The notes below the pieces were generated by a model. That model had not been told where the DNA came from. It saw nothing but the letters and a program-made list of their open reading frames with translations, and searched no databases. From DATIYW01 sp035517415 (GTDB lineage: Bacteria; Acidobacteriota; Thermoanaerobaculia; Thermoanaerobaculales; Thermoanaerobaculaceae), in assembly GCA_035517415.1 (NCBI GenBank), contig DATIYW010000008.1, positions 1 to 12,970 on the forward strand: a DNA stretch of 12,970 nt, in the 5' to 3' direction. A program made the translations under genes and the position numbers. Positions 1 through 7,692 of this stretch are shown here, piece by piece; the first letter of the stretch is position 1; every line of letters begins with the position of its first letter.

Positions 1-1
1 G

Positions 2-2869
2 GCCGCGGCCGGCCTGCTCGCGCCGGCACCGGCGCACGGCCAGGCGGCCACGGGAGCCATCGTCGGCACCGTCGTCGACGCCAACGGTGGCGGCCTGCCG
101 GGGGCGAGCATCACCGTGTCCAACCCAGCGACCGGGTTCACCCGCACCGCGGTCGCCGAGGAGGGCGGCATCTACCGGTTCCCGTCACTCCCGACGGGGA
201 CGTACTCGCTCAAGGTGGAGCTGTCGGGCTTCGCGACCGTGACGACCGAAGGCGTGATCGTCAGCGTCGCGACGACGCGCACGATCAACGTGACGCTGAA
301 GCAGGCGAAGGTGAGCGAGAACCTCACCGTCACCGCCGAGGTGCCGCTGGTCGAGACCTCGCCGGCGATCGGCACCGTGGTCGATCAGCAGCAGCTCGAG
401 AGCCTGCCGCTCAACGGCCGCCAGTTCGCCAACCTCGGCGTGCTGGCGCCCGGCACGATGCTGGGCTACAACACCGACCCGACCAAGCCGAACCAGCTCG
501 TCGTCGAGTTGGACGGCGGTAGCGGTCGCAACGTCAACTACGTCATGGACGGCGGCGACAACACCGACGACACCATCGGCGGTGCGCTGCAGAACTTCAA
601 CCTCGAGTCGGTGCAGGAGTTCAAGATCCAGACGATGCAGTACAAGGCCGAGTACGGCCGCTCCTCGGGCGGCGTGCTCACCGTCATCTCCAAGACCGGC
701 ACCAACGAGTTCCACGGCAGCGCCTGGGAGTTCGGTCGCCGCAAGAGCCTCAACTCCGAGACGGAGAGCGAGAAGATCGCGGATGCCGCAGCGGCGGCAG
801 CTGGGCAGCCTGAGCCGGGCAAGGCCGACTACAGCCGGGACCAGTACGGCGCCTCGTTCGGCGGTCCGATTATCAAGGACAAAGTTCATTTCTTTGCCAC
901 CTATGAGAAGACCACGATCGACCAGAACTACATCGTGAACAGTGGGGGGCTCTACCCTGACCTGGACGGCAAGGCGGTTCCGATCCCATCTCACGACGAC
1001 CTGGCAACGGCGAAGGTCACCTACGACATCGACCCGAAGAACTACGTCCAGGTACGCTACGGCTACCAGAAGAACGACACGAAATACGGACAGAGCTCCC
1101 TGGCCGCGGCAAGCAACCTCGGCACCGTCACCAACAAGTACTCGTCGATTCTCGCCGGGTACACCGCGCAGCTCAGCGCCGACATGCTCAACGAATTCGT
1201 CTTCCAGTACACCAAGTTCAACAACGCGATCACGGCGGATTCGGCTGACCCGTTGCTCTACTATCCAAATGGGTTCGCGATTGGCCGGAACATCAACACG
1301 CCGCAAACCACCAACCAGGTCAAGTACCAGTACAAGGACGACTTCAGCTTCTCGAAGGACATCGCGGGCCACTCCCACGATTTCAAGGCCGGCATCGGCT
1401 TCATCAACGAACCGACGCTCGACGGTACGTTCAGCACCGGGTTGACGGGGCAGTTCAGCATGATCCCGGGGCCGCCGGGAGGTCCTGCCTATGTCGTCAG
1501 CGACATCACGAAGTACGGCGGGTTCTCGGGCAATGCCACGCCGACGAAGCAGTACAGCGCCTACTTGCAAGATGATTGGCGGGTGACCTCGAGGCTGACC
1601 TTCAACATCGGGCTGCGCTACGACTACTACGATGCCTTGAGCCTCGATCAGTCCACTAACCCGCTCTGGCAGTTGCTCTCGACGCAGACCTTGTACGACT
1701 ACAAGGAACTGACGCCGTTCAAGAACGGCGGCGGTCGGGTGCTCAAGAACGACAAGGACGACTGGGCACCACGCCTTGGCTTCAGTTGGGACCTTACCGG
1801 CAACGCCTCGCAGATCCTCCGCGGTGGCGCAGGTCGTTTCTACGACTTCCCATATGTCAACGCGACCATCCTGTTCCCCGCGCAGGCCGTGCAATCGAAC
1901 TACGGCATCATCTATGAGATCTCCGATGCAAATGGGATCAGGAACCCGGACGGCTCGTTCTACCAGCCGGGGCAGCCCCTTCCGGATTGCTCCTTGTATC
2001 CCGGCGCGACCTGCGGGCTGGCCGGGGGGCTACCTGCGGACGTCGCTTCGCCTACCCTCAAACCACCGCATTCCGATCAGGTCTCCCTCGGATATTCCTG
2101 GCAGGTAAACGCCTCCCTAGGCTTCAACGTTGACGCTGTCCGGCAGTGGTACCGTGACCTTCCCTACCGCTACCGCGCCAACCCATACATCAGTGCGACG
2201 GATCGGCTGTTCACGCCGCTCGGCATCTCGAACAACTTCCGCATCTGGACCGGCGACGGCTTCGCCGATTACCAGGGCGTCAACCTCGGGGTCCACCTCC
2301 GCGGGGAGAAATACGAGCTGCAGGGCTTCTACACGCTCTCGCGCGCGACCGGCAACGTGCTCGGCGGGGCGGACGAGTTCCGCCTGACCCGCCTGGAGTA
2401 CCAACCCGATTTCAAGTCGTACCGCGACCAGTCGGTCAACCCGTACGACCCGACCTGCGGCGGGAAATGCGTTGGCCCTCTCGACACCGACGCGCGACAC
2501 CGAGTCACTCTGGCTGGGAGCTATCGCCTGCCGGCTGGGTTCACCGTCTCGGGGATGTTCCGCTACCACTCCGGCACGCCATACACGCTGCTGACCGCCG
2601 ACCAGTTCGGTAACGTCGCCTTGCCGGCTGGAGTCTCGCACGTCAACAGCGCCACCGGGGCGAGCTTCTCGCAATTTGACCTCAGGGTCGCCTGGGCATT
2701 CGACTTCGCGAAGGATCTCGGCGCGGAGGTGTTCGCCGAGATGTTCAACGTCTTCAACGAGAAGAACCCCGCACTCTACACTTCCAACGGGCAGCCGAAC
2801 GCGTATGCCGGCGACCCGTATCAGGGCGAGCAGCGCCTCATCCAACTCGGCGCCCGGTTCCACTTCTGA
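2..2869 (+). CDS. TonB-dependent receptor, Oar-like, 5'-partial
   Basis: This is an outer-membrane receptor of the Oar-like TonB-dependent family, which uses TonB energy to import or bind large substrates. The substrate cannot be told from sequence. The frame is open from base 2, so the GTG at 116 is internal. The visible product has 955 residues and begins in the end of a signal peptide (cleavage probably after the Ala of HGQA). A CarboxypepD_reg-like beta-sandwich follows at about residues 17-100 (GAIVGTVVD, GIYRFPSLPTGTYSLKVE). The plug domain lies at about 105-250 (ESLPLNGRQFANL, YVMDGGDNTDD, EYGRSSGGVLTVISKTGTNEFHG). A long beta-barrel runs to the terminal GARFHF, whose final Phe is typical of outer-membrane proteins assembled by BAM. 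Only the start codon and first residues appear to be missing. The gene ends 21 bases before a strong hairpin. Family assignment is firm. Confidence 0.93.
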   Translation, partial: AAAGLLAPAPAHGQAATGAIVGTVVDANGGGLPGASITVSNPATGFTRTAVAEEGGIYRFPSLPTGTYSLKVELSGFATVTTEGVIVSVATTRTINVTLKQAKVSENLTVTAEVPLVETSPAIGTVVDQQQLESLPLNGRQFANLGVLAPGTMLGYNTDPTKPNQLVVELDGGSGRNVNYVMDGGDNTDDTIGGALQNFNLESVQEFKIQTMQYKAEYGRSSGGVLTVISKTGTNEFHGSAWEFGRRKSLNSETESEKIADAAAAAAGQPEPGKADYSRDQYGASFGGPIIKDKVHFFATYEKTTIDQNYIVNSGGLYPDLDGKAVPIPSHDDLATAKVTYDIDPKNYVQVRYGYQKNDTKYGQSSLAAASNLGTVTNKYSSILAGYTAQLSADMLNEFVFQYTKFNNAITADSADPLLYYPNGFAIGRNINTPQTTNQVKYQYKDDFSFSKDIAGHSHDFKAGIGFINEPTLDGTFSTGLTGQFSMIPGPPGGPAYVVSDITKYGGFSGNATPTKQYSAYLQDDWRVTSRLTFNIGLRYDYYDALSLDQSTNPLWQLLSTQTLYDYKELTPFKNGGGRVLKNDKDDWAPRLGFSWDLTGNASQILRGGAGRFYDFPYVNATILFPAQAVQSNYGIIYEISDANGIRNPDGSFYQPGQPLPDCSLYPGATCGLAGGLPADVASPTLKPPHSDQVSLGYSWQVNASLGFNVDAVRQWYRDLPYRYRANPYISATDRLFTPLGISNNFRIWTGDGFADYQGVNLGVHLRGEKYELQGFYTLSRATGNVLGGADEFRLTRLEYQPDFKSYRDQSVNPYDPTCGGKCVGPLDTDARHRVTLAGSYRLPAGFTVSGMFRYHSGTPYTLLTADQFGNVALPAGVSHVNSATGASFSQFDLRVAWAFDFAKDLGAEVFAEMFNVFNEKNPALYTSNGQPNAYAGDPYQGEQRLIQLGARFHF

Positions 2870-2890
2870 TTCCGAGTTCGAGGCAACATG

Positions 2891-2918
2891 AAGCGGGGCG
2901 CCTTCGGGCGCCCCGCTT
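2891..2918. terminator. Bidirectional UUCG-tetraloop terminator hairpin
   Basis: A perfect 12-bp stem (left arm AAGCGGGGCGCC) closes a TTCG tetraloop with the stabilising C-G closing pair. It lies between two convergent genes, 21 bases after the receptor stop and 22 bases before the DUF1579 stop. On the plus strand it is followed by GCTTCTT, a short T-rich tail. The A/T ends of the stem give a partial tail on the other strand as well. It probably terminates transcription from both sides. Confidence 0.85.
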
Positions 2919-2940
2919 GCTTCTTGGGAGCCAAACGCTC

Positions 2941-3558
2941 TCAGCGGCGGGTGTAAGCGATCTCCAGCATCTTCACCTCGTGCCCCGACGGGTCGGGGCC
3001 GTACATCTCGTACACGTGGTGGCTGTTGTCGATGACCCTGGTCACCGAGCGGAGGTGCGCCGGCTTGCCGCTCATCGCGTCGTCCATCGTGCCGGCGAAC
3101 TTGAACGTCTTGCCGCCGTCCTCGGCGCTGCCGGTCATCCACAGCGTCATCGTGCCCATGTTGTCCATCCACACCGCGGTGTATTCCTTCTTGAAGTTGT
3201 CGTAGCCGGTGAAGCCGATGCCGTGGAACGGCTGGCCCATCTCGGTGCCGTCCATCACCTGCTGCACGAAGCGGCCGCCGAGGACCCAGGTGTTCGTCGA
3301 CACCCCGGTCGTCACCTCCGGCGGCTGGCCCGGACCCGCCCACGAGGTGACCTTCGCGTCGAACGTGCCGACCATCGGCTCGAGCGCCTTGTGGTTCTCG
3401 TTCGGTGTGGCGAGCTTCGACCACACCTCCATCATCTTCTGCTGCTCGGGCGTGAGCTTGCTCTGCGCCGGCTTGTCCTCGCCCGCGGCTGTCAGGCCGG
3501 CGACGAGCAGGCCGGCGAAGACCGCGAGTCCGCCCGCTCGCACGATTCGGTTGCGCAT
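2941..3558 (-). CDS. DUF1579 family exported protein
   Basis: This 205-residue protein has an N-terminal signal peptide (hydrophobic stretch at about residues 7-25, cleavage near TAAG). The rest matches DUF1579, a lipocalin-like beta-barrel family of unknown biochemical role. Supporting motifs are LEPMVGTFDAKV near the domain start, GGRFVQQVMDG, FHGIGFTGYDNFKKEY and AVWMDNMG. I chose the ATG at 3558 over an in-frame start at 3594 because AAGGAGGA lies 7 bases upstream and the signal peptide begins directly after it. A -10-like TAGAAT lies just upstream, so the gene may have its own promoter. It is convergent with the receptor gene and follows the DUF1028 gene on the same strand across about 115 bases. 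Function is unknown; periplasmic location is inferred from the signal peptide. Confidence 0.88.
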   Translation of the reverse strand: MRNRIVRAGGLAVFAGLLVAGLTAAGEDKPAQSKLTPEQQKMMEVWSKLATPNENHKALEPMVGTFDAKVTSWAGPGQPPEVTTGVSTNTWVLGGRFVQQVMDGTEMGQPFHGIGFTGYDNFKKEYTAVWMDNMGTMTLWMTGSAEDGGKTFKFAGTMDDAMSGKPAHLRSVTRVIDNSHHVYEMYGPDPSGHEVKMLEIAYTRR

Positions 3559-3565
3559 GTCGTCT

Positions 3566-3573
3566 TCCTCCTT
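3566..3573 (-). promoter_or_regulatory. Ribosome binding site of the DUF1579 gene
   Basis: AAGGAGGA on the minus strand sits 7 bases before the ATG at 3558. It is the strongest Shine-Dalgarno match in the window and decides the start of the DUF1579 gene against the longer reading frame. Confidence 0.75.
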
Positions 3574-3580
3574 GGGAAGG

Positions 3581-3610
3581 ATTCTACGTCTCACCTGGGG
3601 GCGACTTCCA
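3581..3610 (-). promoter_or_regulatory. Possible sigma-70 promoter of the DUF1579 gene
   Basis: On the minus strand TAGAAT (3581-3586) matches the -10 consensus at five of six bases. A weak -35 candidate, TGGAAG (3605-3610), lies 18 bases upstream and matches only three of six. The predicted transcript would start about 7 bases downstream, giving a very short leader that just contains the AAGGAGGA site. The -35 is poor, so this is tentative. Confidence 0.3.
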
Positions 3611-3640
3611 GTGCCGGCCGCAAACCCCTGCCGGGCCTAC

Positions 3641-3660
3641 CGGCGGCGACCGCGCCGCCG
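3641..3660 (-). terminator. Hairpin after the DUF1028 gene, possible weak terminator
   Basis: An 8-bp all-GC stem (CGGCGGCG, loop CGGT on the minus strand) begins 14 bases after the DUF1028 stop. No T-run follows, so it may only attenuate transcription or arise by chance in such GC-rich DNA. Confidence 0.25.
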
Positions 3661-3673
3661 CCCCGCCGCCGGA

Positions 3674-4651
3674 TCAGTTCGCCGGGGCGCCGATCCCGGC
3701 CAGATCGGGGTCGCTCTTCGCCTGGAACGCGAGCTTCGGGTTGAGTGCGACCGCGCGATCGAGCGCGGCCCGCGCGCCCTTGGCGTCGCCGTTGGCGAGC
3801 CGGATCACCGCGAGGTCGTAGAGCACCTCGGGCAGCATCGAGGGCTGCTTCTCCGCCCGCGCTGCCGCCCGTTCCTGCCAGGCGAGCGCCTCCTTGAACC
3901 GCTTCGCGACGAACCCGCTCCAGCCGCGGTTCCAGTCGTCGTTGACGAGCGCGAGCCCGAGCAGCCGGCCGATCTCGCCGAACGGGTCGGGGCTGTCGTC
4001 GACGCGGATGTCGACGGCGTGGTCGGTGAAGCCGTTGTAGCCGCCGCCGGCGCGGCAGACGAGGATCGCCGCCGACTCGCGGCCGCGGCTGTCGCCGCCC
4101 GCCGCGTCGCCCGCCGACAGCGCCGCGAACAGGCGCTCCGCCAGCGGCTTGCCGCTGCTCGCCAGGAACGACCGCTCCATCGCCGCGACGACCGGCTCGC
4201 CGACCAGGATGTTGCCCTGCACCGCGTAGCTCGGCCCGCTGCGTCCGCCCGCCCACTTCTGGCATCCCGGACCCGAGTAGGTGACCGACTCGCCGCCGGC
4301 GGCGACGATGCCGACCTGCCGGCGGTCGCGCCCCTCGTCAGCGCGGAGGAGCAGCTTGAGCGCCTCCTCGGGCGTCGCGCCGAGCCCGAGCAGCTCGAGG
4401 CCGCGCGGCCCGAACGTGGTGTTCGCGTTCGCCTGCGTCGCGACCGCGCCGACGCCGGCGCGCGCGTGCGGCACCACGGTCCCGACCGCGAAGAACCGGC
4501 TCGCCACCGCGACGCCGACCTCGCCGGCGGCGGGGTCGGCCGCGGCGATCGAGAACGTCGCCGGTGCCGGCGGCGCCGCCCCACCGTTTCGCGCCGGTGC
4601 GATCAGGCACGCCCCGGCCGCGACCATCATCGCAACGCCGAATCGCCTCAT
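3674..4651 (-). CDS. DUF1028 Ntn-hydrolase-like exported protein with TPR-like C-terminus
   Basis: This 325-residue protein has a signal peptide (hydrophobic GVAMMVAAGACLIA at residues 5-18) and then a DUF1028 domain at about 32-225. The domain is recognised from TFSIAAADP, GVAVASRFFAVGTVVPHA, GAVATQANANTTFGPRGL, RRQVGIVAA, VQGNILVGEPVV, AGGDSRGRESAAILV and DIRVDDSPDPFGEI. The family belongs to the Ntn-hydrolase superfamily but has no assigned substrate. The C-terminal part (about 265-325) looks like one or two TPR helices (LYDLAVIRLANGDAKGARAAL) and ends in the DPDLAGI motif common in TPR tails. The ATG at 4651 was chosen because GGGGAGG lies 4 bases upstream and the signal peptide starts there; a longer frame to 4792 adds only non-signal sequence. 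A possible AxA cleavage site (APA) directly precedes Thr32. The gene lies 67 bases after the 958-residue protein gene on the same strand. Confidence 0.9.
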   Translation of the reverse strand: MRRFGVAMMVAAGACLIAPARNGGAAPPAPATFSIAAADPAAGEVGVAVASRFFAVGTVVPHARAGVGAVATQANANTTFGPRGLELLGLGATPEEALKLLLRADEGRDRRQVGIVAAGGESVTYSGPGCQKWAGGRSGPSYAVQGNILVGEPVVAAMERSFLASSGKPLAERLFAALSAGDAAGGDSRGRESAAILVCRAGGGYNGFTDHAVDIRVDDSPDPFGEIGRLLGLALVNDDWNRGWSGFVAKRFKEALAWQERAAARAEKQPSMLPEVLYDLAVIRLANGDAKGARAALDRAVALNPKLAFQAKSDPDLAGIGAPAN

Positions 4652-4718
4652 GTCGCCTCCCCTGCCCGCGGGTCTCTCCCGGGGGCGCTCCTCAGATGGC
4701 CGACCGTCTCGGGCCCGG

Positions 4719-7595
4719 TCACGGCCGCCAGGCGAGCGACAGCCACGCCTGCGTGCTGTCGCGGAGCGGCGGATCGAGGACCCGCGCCACACCGAGGCGC
4801 AGGTGGCCGGCGGGCAGCCGAATGATCGGCCACGGCCCGCTCGCGATGTCCCACTCGACGCCGGCCAGGCGCAGCCAGTTACCGCGCGTCTCGTCCGCGC
4901 TCCAGACGCGGTGACGCGCGAAGAAGAGCGGGAGGCCGTTCACCGTCAGGGTCACGGTCTGCGACTCGTGGTCGTCGCCGATGCGCGTGCCGACGGGGAG
5001 CGCGGGGACGACGACGCGAGCGCCGGCGGCGACCTCGGGCTCGATCGAGGTCGCGACGCCGCCCACCTGGATCCGGTCGAACGCGAGCGCGGCGTCCCGC
5101 ACCGCGTCGCGCTGCCACGCGAGGCGGAGCCCGGAGCTGTCGCGGTCCACACCGACCGCGACCGCCGCGCCGTAGCGCCGCCACCCGACATCGTCGGTGC
5201 TCCCGCTCGTGAACGACGTCACGAGCGACTGGGGGAAACGCCAGCGCCCGAACGTGGGCGTGCGGCTCAGCCCGGCGCGCACGAACGCGGCGCGCTCGCT
5301 CACGGATGCCGCATCGACCGGCTCGACGCGCGACGCGAGGAGCCCGGCGCCGAGGGCGAGCGCCGTGACCCGCCACTCATGGCGCCAGCCGGCGGACACG
5401 AGCGCGCCGAGCCGGTCGACGTCGAGCGACGCGCCGAGGCCCGCCACCTCGCGGGGCTGCCGCGAGGGCCGCACGTCGGCGCTGAATAACTGCAGCGACA
5501 CGCTCACCGGCCAGCCGCGCCAGGTCGCCGCGAGCGTGCCCCCGCGCGGCCCAGCCGCATCGCCGAGCGCACCGAGCGCAAGCACGTCGACCCGACCGAC
5601 CACGTCGCCGATGCGCGCGCCCAGCTCCGCGCCGCGCCCCGACGGCGATAGGAACGCGCCGGCGATCGGCAGCAGCTCCTGATGCCCGAGGCCGTACGGC
5701 GCGCCGGCCCGGACCTCGGCGGCGGCGAACGGCGCCGGCGCCGGAGGCGGGGCCGGCCGAACGGCGGGCGCAAGGTCGGCGACGAGGTTCGCCGCCGGCT
5801 CCCGGGGAGCGGCGCCGGCGAGCTCCAGCCGCCGCAGCGTGAGGCCGTCCGCCTCGAGCGCGAGGAAGAACACCGCCTTGCCGTCCGGTGCCGGCGCCGG
5901 TGCGAGCGCCGCGCCGGCCGTCACGGTCACCGCCTCGATCCCGCCCGCCTCGGGGGCGAGCCGGACGAGGTCGATGAACCCGTTGCGCCCCAGCGAGACG
6001 AACAGGTGCGCGCCGTCGGCGCTCCACGCCGGATACGTGACGAGCGCGCCGGGCGGCGTCGCCACCACGGCCTCGCGCCCGCTGGCGAGGTCCCGCACGA
6101 CCAGCCGCCACGCCGCATTCTCGTGCCGCACGTAGGCGAGGCGGCGGCCGTCCGGCGCGATCCGCGGCAACGCGTAGACGACGTCGAGCGAAGGCGGGGT
6201 GAGCGCGGATACCGCGCCGCTCGCCAGGTCGACGCGCACCAGCTGCGAGAGGCCGTCGCGGTCGCGCACCGCCGCCGCCCAGCTCCCGTCCGGGGCCGGG
6301 TCGGGGTCGCGGACGTCGGCGAGGCGCGTGACGCGCGCCACGCGGCTGGTTGCCGGCGTCCAGCGGAACAGATCGGGATGGAGGAAGCCCTCGCCGTCGG
6401 GCTCGAAGCGGACGAACACCAGCGACCGCCCATCGGCAGTGAACCGCGGCGAGAACGGCTCCTCGCGGTCGCGGGTGACGAGCTGGAATACGGGCTTGCG
6501 TGCGGCCGGCCGCGCCTGCACCGCCGGGAAGTCCTGCGCGTCCCGCGCGCCCGCGCGTCCCGGAACCCCGGCCGGCGCCCGCTCCGGCTCCCCGTCCGGC
6601 GCCGTCGGCAGCAGCACCAGGCGCGACGGACGCCGGCGATCGCGGAGCACGATGGCGAGGAGGGTGCCGTCGGGCGATACCTCGGGCTCGCCGGTCGTCC
6701 ACTGCAGCACCTGCCACGGCTCGCCCTCGCGGCGAAACGGCGCCAGGCGCCGCTCGACCTCCATCGCCCGCCACGTCAGCTCCGCGGTGAAGCGCCCGTA
6801 CAGCTTCTCCGGCGCCTCGCCGAACACGCCCTCGAACGCATCGTCGAAGCTGCGGTCGGGGCGAGCCGTCATCCGCGCCCACAGGTGTTCGAGGCTGTGC
6901 GGCCCGGCGCGCTGCTCGAGCCACTCGAGGTAGGCCGAGCCGGCGAGGTACGCCATCGACATCCCGAGCCAGGTCTGCGAGTCGCTCGCCATCTGGCCGT
7001 AGCTCGGCAGCTTCCCGGCGCGGGCACGCTGGCGCAAAACCGCGGCGCGGAGGTCGCCGTTGGGGCGGCCGGAGCCGGTGAGCCGGCCCTCGACCAGTGT
7101 CGCGTAGCCCTCGTGGACCCAGCGCGGCGCGCGCAGCGCGATCGGGCCGACCGGGAGCAGCGCCTCGATCACGCGCTGGAACGGGCTGCGCGACGGGCGC
7201 AGCAGGTGGACGAGGTGCGTCTCCTCGTGCACGACGAGCAGCTCCGACCAGTCGGTGTAGTCGGACAGGCCCGAGCCGGGGCCCGGCGGCGAGGTCCACA
7301 GCATCAGGCGGGGCCAGCCGAGCACAGGGAAGGCGGCGCCGTTCGATTGCGCGAGCGGGTCCGCGACGATCACGTCGACGGTCTCCGGCGGTGCGTAGCC
7401 GACCTCGGCGATGACGCGCTCGCGGATCGCCTCCAGGCGGGAGGCGGCGCGCAGCGTCCAGGCCTCGGCCGGCGCGGTGTAGTGGACGCGGAAGTGCGGC
7501 GTCGTCAGCGTCCGCCACTGGGCGTCCGGTCCCTGCGCGAGCGCGGGCGCGGCGGCCAGCCAGCACGCCAGGACGACGCCGTGCAGTCGCGGCAT
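4719..7595 (-). CDS. Exported metallopeptidase (HExxH) / TolB-like propeller / outer-membrane barrel protein
   Basis: The product has 958 residues. A signal peptide covers residues 1-20 (cleavage PALA|QG). A peptidase-MA-like gluzincin domain at about 25-285 carries the zinc motif HEETH at 123-127 and WVHEGYA at 159-165, where Glu162 is the likely third ligand, as in other gluzincins. From about 300 to 600 there are repeated WD40/TolB-like blade motifs: EVSPDGTLLAI, RFTADGRSLVFV, APDGSWAAAV, IAPDGRRLAYVRH, AWSADGAHLFV and APDGKAVFFL. A Pro/Ala-rich linker at 606-625 leads to about 330 residues of alternating beta strands resembling an outer-membrane barrel, ending LSLAWRP. The protein is probably anchored in the outer membrane with the peptidase on one face. 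The ATG at 7595 is preceded only by a weak GAGG, but the signal peptide supports it. The substrate is unknown. The gene follows the DUF4097 operon across a hairpin. Confidence 0.85.
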   Translation of the reverse strand: MPRLHGVVLACWLAAAPALAQGPDAQWRTLTTPHFRVHYTAPAEAWTLRAASRLEAIRERVIAEVGYAPPETVDVIVADPLAQSNGAAFPVLGWPRLMLWTSPPGPGSGLSDYTDWSELLVVHEETHLVHLLRPSRSPFQRVIEALLPVGPIALRAPRWVHEGYATLVEGRLTGSGRPNGDLRAAVLRQRARAGKLPSYGQMASDSQTWLGMSMAYLAGSAYLEWLEQRAGPHSLEHLWARMTARPDRSFDDAFEGVFGEAPEKLYGRFTAELTWRAMEVERRLAPFRREGEPWQVLQWTTGEPEVSPDGTLLAIVLRDRRRPSRLVLLPTAPDGEPERAPAGVPGRAGARDAQDFPAVQARPAARKPVFQLVTRDREEPFSPRFTADGRSLVFVRFEPDGEGFLHPDLFRWTPATSRVARVTRLADVRDPDPAPDGSWAAAVRDRDGLSQLVRVDLASGAVSALTPPSLDVVYALPRIAPDGRRLAYVRHENAAWRLVVRDLASGREAVVATPPGALVTYPAWSADGAHLFVSLGRNGFIDLVRLAPEAGGIEAVTVTAGAALAPAPAPDGKAVFFLALEADGLTLRRLELAGAAPREPAANLVADLAPAVRPAPPPAPAPFAAAEVRAGAPYGLGHQELLPIAGAFLSPSGRGAELGARIGDVVGRVDVLALGALGDAAGPRGGTLAATWRGWPVSVSLQLFSADVRPSRQPREVAGLGASLDVDRLGALVSAGWRHEWRVTALALGAGLLASRVEPVDAASVSERAAFVRAGLSRTPTFGRWRFPQSLVTSFTSGSTDDVGWRRYGAAVAVGVDRDSSGLRLAWQRDAVRDAALAFDRIQVGGVATSIEPEVAAGARVVVPALPVGTRIGDDHESQTVTLTVNGLPLFFARHRVWSADETRGNWLRLAGVEWDIASGPWPIIRLPAGHLRLGVARVLDPPLRDSTQAWLSLAWRP

Positions 7596-7637
7596 GGCCT
7601 CACGGTAACACGCCGTTCCGCCGGGCTGAGACGAAGA

Positions 7638-7664
7638 CGGGACGCGCGATCGCCGCGCGTCCCG
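7638..7664 (-). terminator. Terminator hairpin after the sigma/anti-sigma/DUF4097 operon
   Basis: A perfect 11-bp stem (left arm CGGGACGCGCG on the plus strand) encloses a 5-base loop. It lies 28 bases beyond the DUF4097 stop and 43 bases before the next gene on the same strand. On the minus strand it is followed by TCTTCGTCT, a partly T-rich tail. It probably ends most transcription of the sigma operon. Confidence 0.6.
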
Positions 7665-7692
7665 CCGGGACCCCTCGGCGCCGGGGCGAGGA

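Noticed and set aside
185..1894. Long antisense open frame of 569 codons inside the receptor gene
   Set aside because: It is a shadow of the receptor's codon pattern in GC-rich DNA. Its translation is low-complexity Val/Arg/Leu-rich and matches no family, while the sense frame is a clear Oar-like receptor.
4620..4651. Lipoprotein signal around Cys15 of the DUF1028 protein
   Set aside because: The residues before the Cys (Ala-Gly-Ala) do not fit the lipobox, which needs Leu/Val/Ile at -3, so an ordinary signal peptide is more likely.
3209..4825. 538-codon plus-strand frame across the DUF1579 and DUF1028 genes
   Set aside because: It spans two recognised minus-strand genes and their spacer, is Arg/Ala-rich and has no recognisable motif.
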